64,000 nt of DNA from Massilia sp. IC2-477 (GCF_020707265.1 NZ_JAJFEQ010000014.1:36402-100401), one strand, 5' to 3'; numbered from the stretch's first letter, positions 41,771 through 50,914 are shown. A program made the numbers and translations. The notes: generated from the letters alone by a model not told the origin.

Positions 41771-42988
41771 ATGACCACCACTTCCGCCCAATACCGCAGC
41801 GACGTCTGCATCGTCGGCAACGGCGCCATCGCCAAGACTGCCGCCCTCGGTTTCGCCCAGTCGGGATACAGCGTCACCCTCCTGGTGCCGCCGGCGCGTC
41901 CGGCGCCCGAGACGGCGACCCTGTCCGCGGCGGACAAGCCCTGGGACGTGCGGGTCTACGCCCTGAACCACACGGCGCACGACCTGCTGGCCTCGATCAA
42001 GGTGTGGGGCGCGCTCGACCTGGCCCGCGTGCAGCCGGTGGATGCGATGGATATCCGCGGCGATGGGCAGCAGGGCGGCAACCTCGGTTTCGACGCCTTC
42101 GGCGCCCATGTCGGCACCCTGGCCTGGATCGTCGAGGACAGCAACCTGAACGGCGCGCTGGACGCGGCCCTGAAGTTTGCCGCCAACGTCCAGATTGTCT
42201 CCGGCTGCGCCTGCGACCTCAGCTGCAGCGAGCTGGGCGCCGCGGTCGTACTGGAAGACGGCACGAAGATCGCCTGCGAACTGGTCATCGGCGCCGACGG
42301 CCGCGAATCCTGGGTGCGCGGGCAGTGCGACATCGGGGTCGACTACCGCATGTACCACCAGCGCGCCATCGTCACCAATTTCGCCTGCGACAAGCCGCAC
42401 CATGGCGTGGCCTATCAATGGTTCACCTGCGCCGACGGCATCATCGCGCTGCTGCCGCTGCCCGGCAACCGCGTCTCGCTGGTGTGGTCGGCTCCGGAAA
42501 CCCTGGCCGACACCCTGATGGACGAATCGCTCGGCGAGATGGCGATCCGCCTGGCCGAATACGCCGACGACAAGCTCGGCACCCTGCGTCCCCTGCAGCC
42601 GGAAGCCGTCAAGGCGGTGCCGCTGGCGCTGGTGCGCCCGCATTCGCTGGTGGCGCCGCGCGTGGCCCTGGTGGGCGACGCCGCCCATGCGGTGCATCCG
42701 CTGGCCGGCCACGGCATGAACCTCGGTTTCGGCGACATCGTCGACCTGCTGCAGGTGTTGCGCGAACGCGAAGACCGGCGCGGCATCGCCGACGAGCGGG
42801 TGCTGGCGCGCTATGCCCGCAAGCGCAAGGAAGACGTGCTCTTGATGCAATGGGCCACCGACGGGTTGGAGCGTTTGTTCGGCGCCAACCTCGAACCCCT
42901 ACGCGTCGTGCGTAATTTCGGATTAAACTTGCTCGATAAATTGCCTTCCGTTAAGCGGCGCCTGATAGCGCATGCGATGGGCAAGTAA
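41771..42988 (+). CDS. UbiH/UbiF/VisC-type FAD monooxygenase
   Basis: 405 residues from ATG 41771; ATG 41762 (three residues more) lies inside the -10 box. FAD motifs: SDVCIVGNGAIAKTAALGFAQSGYSVTLLVP near 9 (GxGxxG; by its ends), a middle LVIGADGRESWVR near 170 (DG motif) and VALVGDAAHAVHPLAGHGMNLGFGD near 300 (GD motif; by its ends). The family hydroxylates the ubiquinone ring or related aromatics with O2. Which ring position cannot be told. It is followed 31 bases later by dsbC. Confidence 0.9.
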   Translation: MTTTSAQYRSDVCIVGNGAIAKTAALGFAQSGYSVTLLVPPARPAPETATLSAADKPWDVRVYALNHTAHDLLASIKVWGALDLARVQPVDAMDIRGDGQQGGNLGFDAFGAHVGTLAWIVEDSNLNGALDAALKFAANVQIVSGCACDLSCSELGAAVVLEDGTKIACELVIGADGRESWVRGQCDIGVDYRMYHQRAIVTNFACDKPHHGVAYQWFTCADGIIALLPLPGNRVSLVWSAPETLADTLMDESLGEMAIRLAEYADDKLGTLRPLQPEAVKAVPLALVRPHSLVAPRVALVGDAAHAVHPLAGHGMNLGFGDIVDLLQVLREREDRRGIADERVLARYARKRKEDVLLMQWATDGLERLFGANLEPLRVVRNFGLNLLDKLPSVKRRLIAHAMGK

Positions 42989-43019
42989 TCCACCCAGAAG
43001 CACCACCTAAGGAATTGTC

Positions 43020-43739
43020 ATGTTGAAAACGAAGGTCGCCGTCCTGCTGGCGACGGGCCTGCTCGCATCCTGCGTCGAAGCGCAGAACACCACCGAGGCC
43101 ACCATCAAGAAGGCGCTCGAACCGCGCCTGGGCGGCGCCAAGATCGAGGCGATCCGCGAGACTCCCTATGGCGGCCTGTACGAAGTGCGCGTGGCCGGCG
43201 ATATCCTGTACACGGACAAGAAGGGCGAGTACCTGTTCATCGGTCACGTCTACGACACCAAGACCTCGACCAACCTGACGCGCGCCCGCGTCGACGAGAT
43301 CAACAAGATCAAGTTCTCCGACCTGCCGCTCGAAATGGCGCTGAAACAGGTCAAGGGCAACGGCAAGCGCCAGATCGCCGTGTTCGAGGACCCGAACTGC
43401 GGCTACTGCAAGCGCCTGCGCCAGACCACGCTCAAGGACATCGACAACGTCACCATCTACACCTTCATGTACAACATCCTGTCCGAGGATTCGTTCGTGA
43501 AGTCGAAGAACATCTGGTGCGCGCCCGATCGCGTCAAGGCCTGGGATGACTGGATGATCAACGGCAAGCTGCCGCCGACCGCGCCCGCCGCCTGCGAGTC
43601 GCCGAACGACAAGGTGGTGGCCCTCGGCCAGAAGCTGCGCATCCAGGGCACCCCGGCCATCTTCTTCACTGACGGCTCGCGCATTCCCGGCGCGGTCGAC
43701 CTGAAGGGGCTGGAAGCCAAGCTCGAATCGCTGAAATAA
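43020..43739 (+). CDS. dsbC: thiol:disulfide interchange protein DsbC
   Basis: 239 residues. An N-terminal export signal, a DsbC dimerisation domain (about 25-90) and a thioredoxin-like domain with the active site CGYC in FEDPNCGYCKRLRQ near 127, plus the cis-Pro in IQGTPAIFFTDG near 213. It isomerises wrong disulfides in the periplasm and depends on DsbD. The signal contains LASC near residue 18, which fits a lipobox, so this DsbC may be a lipoprotein. AAGGA precedes the ATG. Confidence 0.93.
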   Translation: MLKTKVAVLLATGLLASCVEAQNTTEATIKKALEPRLGGAKIEAIRETPYGGLYEVRVAGDILYTDKKGEYLFIGHVYDTKTSTNLTRARVDEINKIKFSDLPLEMALKQVKGNGKRQIAVFEDPNCGYCKRLRQTTLKDIDNVTIYTFMYNILSEDSFVKSKNIWCAPDRVKAWDDWMINGKLPPTAPAACESPNDKVVALGQKLRIQGTPAIFFTDGSRIPGAVDLKGLEAKLESLK

Positions 43740-43745
43740 CAATGA

Positions 43746-43765
43746 TGGCCGGCTGAAGCCGGCCA
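43746..43765 (+). terminator. hairpin after dsbC, no U run
   Basis: TGGCCGGC-TGAA-GCCGGCCA, 8-bp stem, 7 bases after the dsbC stop. The following bases (ACGAGTAAAAG) contain no T run, so a weak or factor-dependent terminator or an mRNA-stabilising hairpin is more likely. Confidence 0.5.
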
Positions 43766-43808
43766 CGAGTAAAAGAACAACAACGCAGTCCACAACAGGG
43801 AGCAGTAC

Positions 43809-44267
43809 ATGGTCACCTTGAACATCAACGGGCGCGACCTCCAGGTCGACGCCGATCCGAGCACGCCCATCCTCTGGGCACTGCGCGACAACCTCAACAT
43901 GACGGGCACCAAGTTCGGCTGCGGCGCGGCCCTGTGCGGCGCCTGCACCGTACACCTGGACGGCAACCCGATCCGCGCCTGCGTCACGCCGATCGCGAGC
44001 GTGCAGGGTCAAAAAATCACCACCATCGAAGCGATGGAGAACGACAAGGTCGGCAAGGCGGTGCAGGACGCCTGGGTCAAGCACGACGTGCCGCAGTGCG
44101 GCTACTGCCAGAGCGGCCAGGTGATGAGCGCCGTCGCCCTGCTGCGCACCAACAAGCGCCCGCTCGACGCCGACATCGACAACGCGATGAGCGGCAACAT
44201 CTGCCGCTGCGGCACCTACCAACGGATCCGCGCGGCCATCAAGGATGCCGCCAAGACCCTGGCCTGA
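43809..44267 (+). CDS. iorA: 2Fe-2S subunit of a molybdenum hydroxylase (IorA type)
   Basis: 152 residues. Plant-type ferredoxin cluster CGAALCGAC near 38-46 with a fourth Cys in RAC, then the second all-helical cluster domain with CGYCQSGQ near 98 and NICRCGTY near 131. It is the electron-transfer subunit partnering the large subunit encoded 10 bases downstream. The isoquinoline 1-oxidoreductase type passes electrons to a cytochrome or other acceptor, not to NAD. No FAD subunit is present. Confidence 0.92.
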   Translation: MVTLNINGRDLQVDADPSTPILWALRDNLNMTGTKFGCGAALCGACTVHLDGNPIRACVTPIASVQGQKITTIEAMENDKVGKAVQDAWVKHDVPQCGYCQSGQVMSAVALLRTNKRPLDADIDNAMSGNICRCGTYQRIRAAIKDAAKTLA

Positions 44268-44277
44268 GGAGCGCGCC

Positions 44278-46479
44278 ATGAAATTCGACTGGATCGACCG
44301 CTCCACCGTGGGAGCTGGCCTGACGCGCCGCGGCTTCCTGAAGGCTGGCGCCGCCGCCACCGGCGGCCTGGTGCTCGGCTTCACCCTGCCGGGCGCGAAC
44401 CGCTTCGCCCAGGCTGCCGAGGCCAAGGTGTACGCACCCAACGCGTTCCTGCGCATCGCACCCGACAACACCGTCACCGTGATCGTCAACCGCCTCGAGT
44501 TCGGCCAGGGCGTGCATACCGCGCTGCCCATGCTGATCGCGGAAGAACTCGACGCCGATTGGTCGCAGATGCGCGGCGAGCTGGCGCCGGCCGGCGAGGT
44601 CTACAAGGACCCAGCCTTCGGCATCCAGATCACCGGCGGTTCGGGCAGCATCGCGCGCGGCTACACCCAGTACCGCGAGATCGGCGCGCGCGCCCGCGCC
44701 ATGCTGGTGGCGGCCGCCGCCGAGCAGTGGAAGGTCGAGCCTTCCAAATGCACGACATCCAAAGGCATGGTGCTGGGCCCAAACGGCCAGAAGGCTAGCT
44801 ACGGCTCGCTCGCTGACGCCGCGATGAAGCAGCCGGTGCCCGCCACCGTGGTGCTGAAGGAAGCGAAGGCCTTCCGCTACATCGGTAAACCAATGCGCCG
44901 CATCGATGCGCGCGCCAAGTCGAGCGGCCGCCAGCAGTTCGGCATCGATTTCAAGCCGGAGAACGCGGTCACCGTGCTGGTGGCGCGCCCGCCGGTGTTC
45001 GGCGCGAAAGTGACGAAGTTCGACGCCGGCGCCGCGCGCGCCGTCAAGGGCGTGCTCGAGGTGCTGGAAGTGGAGCTGGACCGCGGCGCGCGCGGCGTCG
45101 CCGTGTTCGCGACCGGCTACTGGCCCGCAAAACAGGGGCGCGAAGCGCTGCAGGCCGAATGGGATACGGGCGCCGTCGAGAAAGTCGACAGCGCGCGGCA
45201 GCTGGACGAATACCGCAAGCTGGCCAAGGCCCCGGGCGGGGCGGTCGCGCGTGCGGCCGACGTCTCGAAGCTGGCGACTTCCGCCCACAGGATCTCGGCC
45301 GTCTACGAATTCCCGTACCTGGCGCACGCGCCGATGGAGCCGCTCAACTGCGTCGTCGATCTGAAGGATGAGGCCTGCACGATCTGGGCGGGCACGCAGT
45401 CGCAAACGGTCGACCAGCAGGTGGCGGGGCAGATCCTCGGCCTCAAACCCGAGCAGGTCACCATCAACACCATGATGGCCGGCGGCGGCTTCGGCCGCCG
45501 CGCGGTCCTGGCCTCGGACTGGATCGGCGATACGCTGCGTGTCGCAAAGGCGTGGCGCGCTGCCGGCAAGAGCGGTCCGGTCAAGCTGGTGTGGAGCCGC
45601 GAGGACGACATCCGCGGCGGCTACTACCGCCCATCCTATGTGCACCGCGCCGACCTCGGCCTCGACGCCAATGGCCAGATCGTCGCCTGGGACCACAAAA
45701 TCGTCGGCCAGTCGATCATGGCCGGCACCATCTTCGAGCCGATGATGGTCAAGAATGGCGTGGACGGCAGCACCATCGAAGGCATGGGCGAGCCCTACGC
45801 CGTACCGCTCAATCTCAGCGTGGACGGCGTCAGGCAGAACGTGCCGGTGCTGTGGTGGCGCTCGGTGGGTGCAACCCACACGGCCTTCGTGATGGAGACC
45901 CTGATCGACGAGGCGGCCCATGCGGCCAAGGCTGATCCGGTTGCCTACCGCAAGAAGCTGATGGGCGAGAAGCATGTGCGCCACCGCGCCGCACTGGATC
46001 TTGCGGTGGCGAAGTCCGGCTATGGCACGAAGAAGCTGCCGAAAGGGCGCGCCTGGGGCGTGGCCGTGCACGAGTCCTTCGGCTCGGTGGTGGCCTACGT
46101 GGTCGAAGCCTCGGTGGTCGACGGCGTGCCCAAGCTGCACCGCGCGGTGGCGGGCGTGCACTGCAACCAGGCGGTGAATCCGCTGTCGATCGAGGCGCAG
46201 GTGCAGGGCGCGGCCCTGATGGGTCTGGGCATGACCCTGCCGGGCGCTGCGATCACGCTCAAGGATGGCGTGGTCGAGCAGCAGAACTTCGGCGACTATG
46301 TGGTGGCCCGTCACCACGAGATGCCGCAGGTCGAGGTCCACATCGTGCCCTCGAACGACCCGCCCACGGGCATCGGCGAACCGGGCCTGCCGCCGCTGGC
46401 GCCGGCCTTTGCCAATGCCGTGTTCCGGCTGACCGGCAAGCGCCTGCGCAAGCTGCCTTTCGACCTGGCCACGGCGTAA
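44278..46479 (+). CDS. iorB: molybdopterin-binding large subunit, IorB type, Tat-exported
   Basis: 733 residues. Twin-arginine signal LTRRGFLKAGAAATGG at about 16-31 exports the folded enzyme, with iorA carried along. Family landmarks: VNRLEFGQGVHTALPMLIAEEL near 73 (by its core), MAGGGFGRRAVLASDW near 400, LVWSREDDIRGGYYRPSY near 437 and the active-site Glu in TGIGEPGLPPLAPA near 705. Enzymes of this group hydroxylate N-heterocycles or oxidise aldehydes. The substrate is unknown. The downstream mocA supplies the cytosine-dinucleotide form of the cofactor. Confidence 0.93.
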   Translation: MKFDWIDRSTVGAGLTRRGFLKAGAAATGGLVLGFTLPGANRFAQAAEAKVYAPNAFLRIAPDNTVTVIVNRLEFGQGVHTALPMLIAEELDADWSQMRGELAPAGEVYKDPAFGIQITGGSGSIARGYTQYREIGARARAMLVAAAAEQWKVEPSKCTTSKGMVLGPNGQKASYGSLADAAMKQPVPATVVLKEAKAFRYIGKPMRRIDARAKSSGRQQFGIDFKPENAVTVLVARPPVFGAKVTKFDAGAARAVKGVLEVLEVELDRGARGVAVFATGYWPAKQGREALQAEWDTGAVEKVDSARQLDEYRKLAKAPGGAVARAADVSKLATSAHRISAVYEFPYLAHAPMEPLNCVVDLKDEACTIWAGTQSQTVDQQVAGQILGLKPEQVTINTMMAGGGFGRRAVLASDWIGDTLRVAKAWRAAGKSGPVKLVWSREDDIRGGYYRPSYVHRADLGLDANGQIVAWDHKIVGQSIMAGTIFEPMMVKNGVDGSTIEGMGEPYAVPLNLSVDGVRQNVPVLWWRSVGATHTAFVMETLIDEAAHAAKADPVAYRKKLMGEKHVRHRAALDLAVAKSGYGTKKLPKGRAWGVAVHESFGSVVAYVVEASVVDGVPKLHRAVAGVHCNQAVNPLSIEAQVQGAALMGLGMTLPGAAITLKDGVVEQQNFGDYVVARHHEMPQVEVHIVPSNDPPTGIGEPGLPPLAPAFANAVFRLTGKRLRKLPFDLATA

Positions 46480-46483
46480 GGCC

Positions 46484-47056
46484 ATGAAACTGGCCGGTAT
46501 CCTGCTTGCCGCCGGCCGGGGGCGCCGCTTCGATCCCGAGGGCAGGCGCAACAAGCTGCTGCAGCAGCTGCCCGGCGGCGACCTCGTGGTCGCCGCCAGC
46601 GCCCGCCATCTCCTTTCCTGTGTCCCGCGCGTGATCGCGGTCGTCCCGCCCGACGACGGCGGCGTCGCCGCCATCCTGCGCGCGCTTGGCTGCGACGTCG
46701 CCATCTGCCCCGAGGCCGATACCGGCATGGGCGCCTCGCTGGTGCAGGCCATCCGCCATTCGCTGCCGGCCGAGGGCTGGCTGGTGGCGCTCGGCGACAT
46801 GCCCTACGTCCGGGAATCCACGCTGGCCGCGCTGCGCGACGCCGTATTTGACGGCGCCGGTATCGCCGTGCCGACCCATGGCGGACGGCGCGGCAATCCG
46901 GTGGCTTTCGGAGCCGAACATCGCGATGCGCTGCTGGCGCTGGGCGGAGACCAGGGCGCGCGCCGGCTGCTGCAAACCTGTCCGGTCACCGAGCTCGTCG
47001 TCGACGATCCGGGCATCCTGCGCGACATCGACACTCCTTCGGATCTGCTGGCATGA
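46484..47056 (+). CDS. mocA: molybdenum cofactor cytidylyltransferase
   Basis: 190 residues, nucleotidyltransferase fold. The LAAGRGRRF motif near 8-16, a Lys in NKLLQQLPGG and the metal-binding LGDMPYV near 103 are characteristic of MocA, which joins CMP from CTP to molybdopterin. It starts 4 bases after iorB, which matches the need of IorB-type enzymes for this cofactor. The XdhC/CoxI-type sulfur-insertion partner often found beside it is missing here. Confidence 0.9.
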   Translation: MKLAGILLAAGRGRRFDPEGRRNKLLQQLPGGDLVVAASARHLLSCVPRVIAVVPPDDGGVAAILRALGCDVAICPEADTGMGASLVQAIRHSLPAEGWLVALGDMPYVRESTLAALRDAVFDGAGIAVPTHGGRRGNPVAFGAEHRDALLALGGDQGARRLLQTCPVTELVVDDPGILRDIDTPSDLLA

Positions 47057-47137
47057 CATATGCATGCGATTGTTTCCAGTCCTGGTGAATGCGATTACAC
47101 TAGGACGCAACCATTGCCGCATGAGCACCCAAACAAT

Positions 47138-48967
47138 ATGAAAAAACCTTCCCCTAAAAAGAAGCCCGAGCAGCCCGCCATCCTGTACACCATCGTGCCG
47201 AAGGACCTGGCCGGGCACCTGTTCAATGTCACGGTGACGGTGGCGGCGCCCGATCCGGAAGGGCAGGTGTTCGCACTGCCCGCATGGATTCCGGGCAGCT
47301 ACATGATCCGCGAATTCGCCCGCAACATCGTGCGCATCCGCGCTGAGAGCGCCGGCCAGGACGTCCTGCTCACCAAGCTGGACAAGCACTCGTGGCGTGC
47401 CGCGCGCGTGGCCGGTCCGCTGACCCTGCACTACGAGGTCTATGCCTGGGACCTGTCGGTGCGCGCCGCCCACCTCGACCAGACCCACGGCTTCTTCAAC
47501 GGCACCAGCGTGTTCCTGCGCGTGGCAGGGCAGGAAGCGCTTGCCCACCAGGTCGACATCCAGCGCCCCGGCGACCCGCTGGCGAAAAGCTGGCGCGTGG
47601 CCACCGCGATGAAGGAACTGGGCGCCAAGCGCTATGGCTTCGGCACCTACGTAGCGGCCAATTACGACGAGCTGATCGACCACCCGGTCGAGATGGGCGA
47701 CTTCGAGCTGGCCACCTTCAAGGCGCACGGCATCCCGCACGACATCGTGATCACGGGCCGCGTGCCCAACCTCGACATGGCGCGCCTGCAGGCCGACCTG
47801 AAAGCCATCTGCGAAACCCAGATCGCCTTCTTCGAGCCGGAGGCCAAACGCGCGCCGATGGACCGCTACGTGTTCATGACGATGGCGGTCGGCGACGGTT
47901 ACGGCGGCCTCGAGCACCGCGCCTCGACCGCCCTGATCTGCGCGCGCGCCGACCTGCCCAGCCTGGCGGCGCCAAAGAGCGCCGAACCGGGCGAGGGCTA
48001 CCTGCGCTTCCTGGGCCTGTGCAGCCACGAGTACTTCCACACCTGGAACGTCAAGCGCATCAAGCCGGCCGCGTTCGCGCCCTACGACCTGCAGGTCGAG
48101 AACTACACCCCATTGCTCTGGCTGTTCGAGGGCTTCACCAGCTACTACGACGACCTGATGCTGGTACGCGCCGGGATCATCGGCGAAGCGACCTATTTCA
48201 AGCTGCTGTCCAAGACCGTCGGCGGCGTGCTGCGTGGCAGCGGACGCCTGAAGCAGAGCGTGGCCGAGTCCAGCTTCGACGCCTGGAGCAAGTACTACCG
48301 CCAGGACGAGAATTCGCCGAATGCCATCATCAGCTACTACACCAAGGGTTCGCTGATCGGCCTGGCCTTCGACCTGACCATCCGTGCCAAGACCAGCGGC
48401 GCGAAGTCGCTGGACGACGTGATGCGGGCGCTGTGGGAGCGTTTCGGACGCGATTTCTATGATGGCGCGGGCCGCGGCGTCACCGAGGCGGAGGTCGAGG
48501 CGGTCTTCGACGAAGTGGCGGGCACCCGCCTGCGCTCCCAGTTCGAACGCTGGGTGCGCGGCACCGAAGACCTGCCGCTGGCCAAGCTGTACGCCCCCTT
48601 CGGCGTCAAGCTGGTGGACGAGCGCAAGGGCGGCAAGCCTTCGTTCGATGCCAACATCGGCCGCGACCCGCTGGGCGCCAAGCTGAACCAGGTCCACGAA
48701 GGCGGCGCCGCGCACCGCGCCGGCCTGTCGGCGCAGGACGTGGTGATCGCGATCGACGGCCTGCGCGTCAACGGCAACCCGTCGAACGTGGACACGCTGC
48801 TGTGCCGCTACCGCGTCGGCGACAAGCTCAAGGTCCATGCCTTCCGCCGCGACGAGCTGATGGAATTCGACGTGACCCTGCAGGGCGACCGCGTGCCGGG
48901 CATCACCCTGTCGCAGGCGGTGGCGGGAAAGAAGTCGACCGCATTGAAGCGCCCAAGCAGCGTGTAA
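47138..48967 (+). CDS. M61 family glycyl aminopeptidase-like metallopeptidase with PDZ
   Basis: 609 residues. N-terminal M61 domain, then the catalytic domain with HEYFHTWNVKRIKP near 304 (HExxH zinc site) and EGFTSYYDDLML near 345 (third ligand Glu). A C-terminal PDZ domain lies near 495-585 (GRDPLGAKLNQV, GLSAQDVVIAIDGLRV). No signal peptide is seen; a Lys-rich start (MKKPSPKKKP) suggests a cytoplasmic protein. The start at 47138 is favoured over 47060 by family length, though no ribosome-binding site is clear. Confidence 0.92.
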   Translation: MKKPSPKKKPEQPAILYTIVPKDLAGHLFNVTVTVAAPDPEGQVFALPAWIPGSYMIREFARNIVRIRAESAGQDVLLTKLDKHSWRAARVAGPLTLHYEVYAWDLSVRAAHLDQTHGFFNGTSVFLRVAGQEALAHQVDIQRPGDPLAKSWRVATAMKELGAKRYGFGTYVAANYDELIDHPVEMGDFELATFKAHGIPHDIVITGRVPNLDMARLQADLKAICETQIAFFEPEAKRAPMDRYVFMTMAVGDGYGGLEHRASTALICARADLPSLAAPKSAEPGEGYLRFLGLCSHEYFHTWNVKRIKPAAFAPYDLQVENYTPLLWLFEGFTSYYDDLMLVRAGIIGEATYFKLLSKTVGGVLRGSGRLKQSVAESSFDAWSKYYRQDENSPNAIISYYTKGSLIGLAFDLTIRAKTSGAKSLDDVMRALWERFGRDFYDGAGRGVTEAEVEAVFDEVAGTRLRSQFERWVRGTEDLPLAKLYAPFGVKLVDERKGGKPSFDANIGRDPLGAKLNQVHEGGAAHRAGLSAQDVVIAIDGLRVNGNPSNVDTLLCRYRVGDKLKVHAFRRDELMEFDVTLQGDRVPGITLSQAVAGKKSTALKRPSSV

Positions 48968-48972
48968 TGTGT

Positions 48973-48997
48973 ACGGCGGCGCTGCCGCCGTGTTGTT
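48973..48997 (+). terminator. terminator of the M61 gene
   Basis: ACGGCGGC-GCT-GCCGCCGT followed by GTTGTT, 6 bases after the stop. The U run is interrupted. Confidence 0.65.
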
Positions 48998-49000
48998 CTT

Positions 49001-49041
49001 GTAGGGTGGTCGGCTGTGCCGACCGCGCGTTCCACCCGTAC
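49001..49041. repeat. GTAGGGTGG-type dispersed palindromic element (single copy here)
   Basis: An inner hairpin GTCGGC-TGT-GCCGAC is enclosed by GGGTG (49004-49008) and CACCC (49033-49037). The GTAGGGTGG start and CCACCC end match a type of short palindromic repeat common in proteobacterial intergenic DNA, as far as I remember. It lies directly upstream of the M20 start, so it may be part of that leader. Confidence 0.5.
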
Positions 49042-49057
49042 CTGCACTGAGGCTCCC

Positions 49058-50365
49058 TTGAAATCCACCCTGATCGCCGCCGTCCTGTCCCTCACTACCG
49101 CTTCCGCACTAGCCCAGGTCTCCGCTCCCCTCAAATCCGACATCAACACCCGGGTCAATGGCATGTACCCCTGGCTCGACACGGTCTACAAAGACCTGCA
49201 CGCCAATCCCGAGATCGCCTTCCAGGAAGTCCGCACCGCCGGCAAGCTGGCGGCGGAGATGCGCAAGCTCGGCTTCGAGGTGACGGAAAAGGTCGGCAAG
49301 ACCGGCATCGTGGCGGTCCTGAAGAATGGCGCCGGCCCCACCGTGCTGGTGCGCACCGAGATGGACGGCCTGCCGATGGAAGAGAAGACCGGCTTGCCGT
49401 ACGCCAGCCGCGCGAAGGCGGTCAGCGATGGCCGCGAAAGCTTCGTCACCCACAGCTGCGGTCACGACGTGCACATGGCAGGCTGGCTGGGCGCCGCACG
49501 CACGCTGGCCGAGATGAAGGCGAAGTGGAAGGGCACGCTCGTGTTCATCGCCCAGCCGGCCGAAGAAATCGTGTCCGGTGCAAAAGCGATGCTGGACGAC
49601 GGCCTGTTCAAGCGCTTCCCGAAACCGGACTACGCCTTTGCCCTGCATTCCTGGCCGCTGGCCTACGGCACGGTGGGCTTCAATTCCGGACCGGTCTCGT
49701 CCAACTCGGACGCGATCGAGATCGTGTTCAAGGGCCGCGGCGGCCACGGCTCGGCGCCCGACAAGTCGGTCGACCCGATCACCATTGCCGCGCGCTTTGT
49801 GGTGGACGTGCAGACCGTGGTCAGCCGCGAGAAGGATCCGAAGGAGTTCGGCGTCGTCACCATCGGCGCGATCCAGGGTGGCACCGTCGGCAACATCATC
49901 CCGGACAGCGTGCAGGTGCGCGGCACCATCCGTTCCTACAGCCCGGCCGTGCGCGCCAAGCTGCTCGATGGCGTGCGCCGCGTGGCGAATGCGTCCGCGG
50001 CGATGGCCGGCGCGCCGGCGCCCGACGTGCAGTTGATCAGCGGCGGGGCGGCCATCGTCAACAGCGACGCGCTGGTGCAGAAGACCGAAGCCGTGTTCAA
50101 GGACGCCTTCGGCGCCGCCAACGCCCAGCGCATGCCGGCCATGACCGCCAGCGAGGACTTCTCGCTGTTCGTCAACGAAGGCGTGCCGTCGATGTTCTTC
50201 TTCACCGGCGTCTACGATCCGAAAGCGGTGGCGGAGGCCGAGCGCGAAGGTGGCAAGCCGATCGCCTTCAACCATTCGCCGTTCTACGCGCCGGTGCCGG
50301 AACCGTCGATCAAGACGGCGGCGCAGGCCATGAGCCTGGCGGTGCTGAATGTGCTGGGGCGCTGA
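49058..50365 (+). CDS. exported M20 family amidohydrolase/peptidase
   Basis: 435 residues from TTG 49058 (GAGG 5 bases upstream), which opens a signal peptide KSTLIAAVLSLTTASALAQ; no ATG lies in frame nearby. The M20D fold has HANPEIAFQEVRTA near 61, VRTEMDGLPMEE near 105, SCGHDVHMAGWLG near 144 (metal site, with Cys as in IAA-amino acid hydrolases), QPAEEIVSGAKAML near 180 and a C-terminal SEDFSLF with a late His. It hydrolyses N-acyl amino acids or dipeptides outside the cytoplasm. Confidence 0.92.
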   Translation: MKSTLIAAVLSLTTASALAQVSAPLKSDINTRVNGMYPWLDTVYKDLHANPEIAFQEVRTAGKLAAEMRKLGFEVTEKVGKTGIVAVLKNGAGPTVLVRTEMDGLPMEEKTGLPYASRAKAVSDGRESFVTHSCGHDVHMAGWLGAARTLAEMKAKWKGTLVFIAQPAEEIVSGAKAMLDDGLFKRFPKPDYAFALHSWPLAYGTVGFNSGPVSSNSDAIEIVFKGRGGHGSAPDKSVDPITIAARFVVDVQTVVSREKDPKEFGVVTIGAIQGGTVGNIIPDSVQVRGTIRSYSPAVRAKLLDGVRRVANASAAMAGAPAPDVQLISGGAAIVNSDALVQKTEAVFKDAFGAANAQRMPAMTASEDFSLFVNEGVPSMFFFTGVYDPKAVAEAEREGGKPIAFNHSPFYAPVPEPSIKTAAQAMSLAVLNVLGR

Positions 50366-50476
50366 GAATAGGAGAGGAACGCTGCATTCCTGTGTAGACG
50401 TGCTTGCCGTTCCGAGAACGGACCAATAGCCGAGCCATCACACGGACAGTCGCGCTTGCGGCGGTTGCAGAGAAGA

Positions 50477-50508
50477 GACTTGACTACCGGCGGGGCGGTA
50501 GTCAAGTC
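50477..50508 (-). terminator. 13-bp perfect hairpin behind the lipoprotein gene
   Basis: GACTTGACTACCG with CGGTAGTCAAGTC and a 6-base loop; on the minus strand a TCTCTTCTCT run follows. It lies 10 bases after the lipoprotein stop and may also serve the M20 gene. Confidence 0.75.
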
Positions 50509-50518
50509 GGACACATGC

Positions 50519-50914
50519 TTAATTGTTGAACAGGCCCGTCTTTTGCGTGACGTCGGCTTCGCTCATCGAAAAACGTTTCACGATACTATCGGTGTCGTAC
50601 AGGACGACGAGTTCTTTCTTCTTGCCACTTGCGCTAGCGCCAAACAGATTCACGATCGGAACATAGCTGATTGCGTCAGCCGATACGTTCGTAAAATCGT
50701 AGTTCCAGACTTCCAGGCCACCATCGGTAAAAGTCGTTTTCGTAGGCGATCCGAACATCGCACGAATTTCGGATTTCGTGGTTTTGCCTTGCACGATTTT
50801 CTGTGCGACCGAGCTTTCGGTTTCTTTACGCAGCGACTCACTTCCGACGCTCGCGCATCCGCTCACCGCGAAGGCGACGACAACCGCGCCGCACATGGAG
50901 ATAAACTTATTCAT
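50519..50914 (-). CDS. BamE/SmpA-like small lipoprotein, low GC
   Basis: 131 residues with a lipobox VSGC at 17-20, so an acylated envelope protein. KIVQGKTTKSEIRAMFGSPTKTTFTDGGLEVWNYDF (residues about 39-74, by its ends) matches the BamE/SmpA-type fold: a helix pair followed by 'G.P' and strand W.Y. The C-terminal part is not recognised. Base composition is markedly AT-richer than the neighbours, including the flanks to 51120, which suggests transfer from another source. It stands alone with its own strong terminator. Confidence 0.82.
   Translation of the reverse strand: MNKFISMCGAVVVAFAVSGCASVGSESLRKETESSVAQKIVQGKTTKSEIRAMFGSPTKTTFTDGGLEVWNYDFTNVSADAISYVPIVNLFGASASGKKKELVVLYDTDSIVKRFSMSEADVTQKTGLFNN

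Noticed and set aside
47121..47141. A tiny frame ATG-AGC...TGA just before the M61 start as a leader peptide.
   Set aside because: Six codons without a regulatory codon pattern or hairpin; probably chance.
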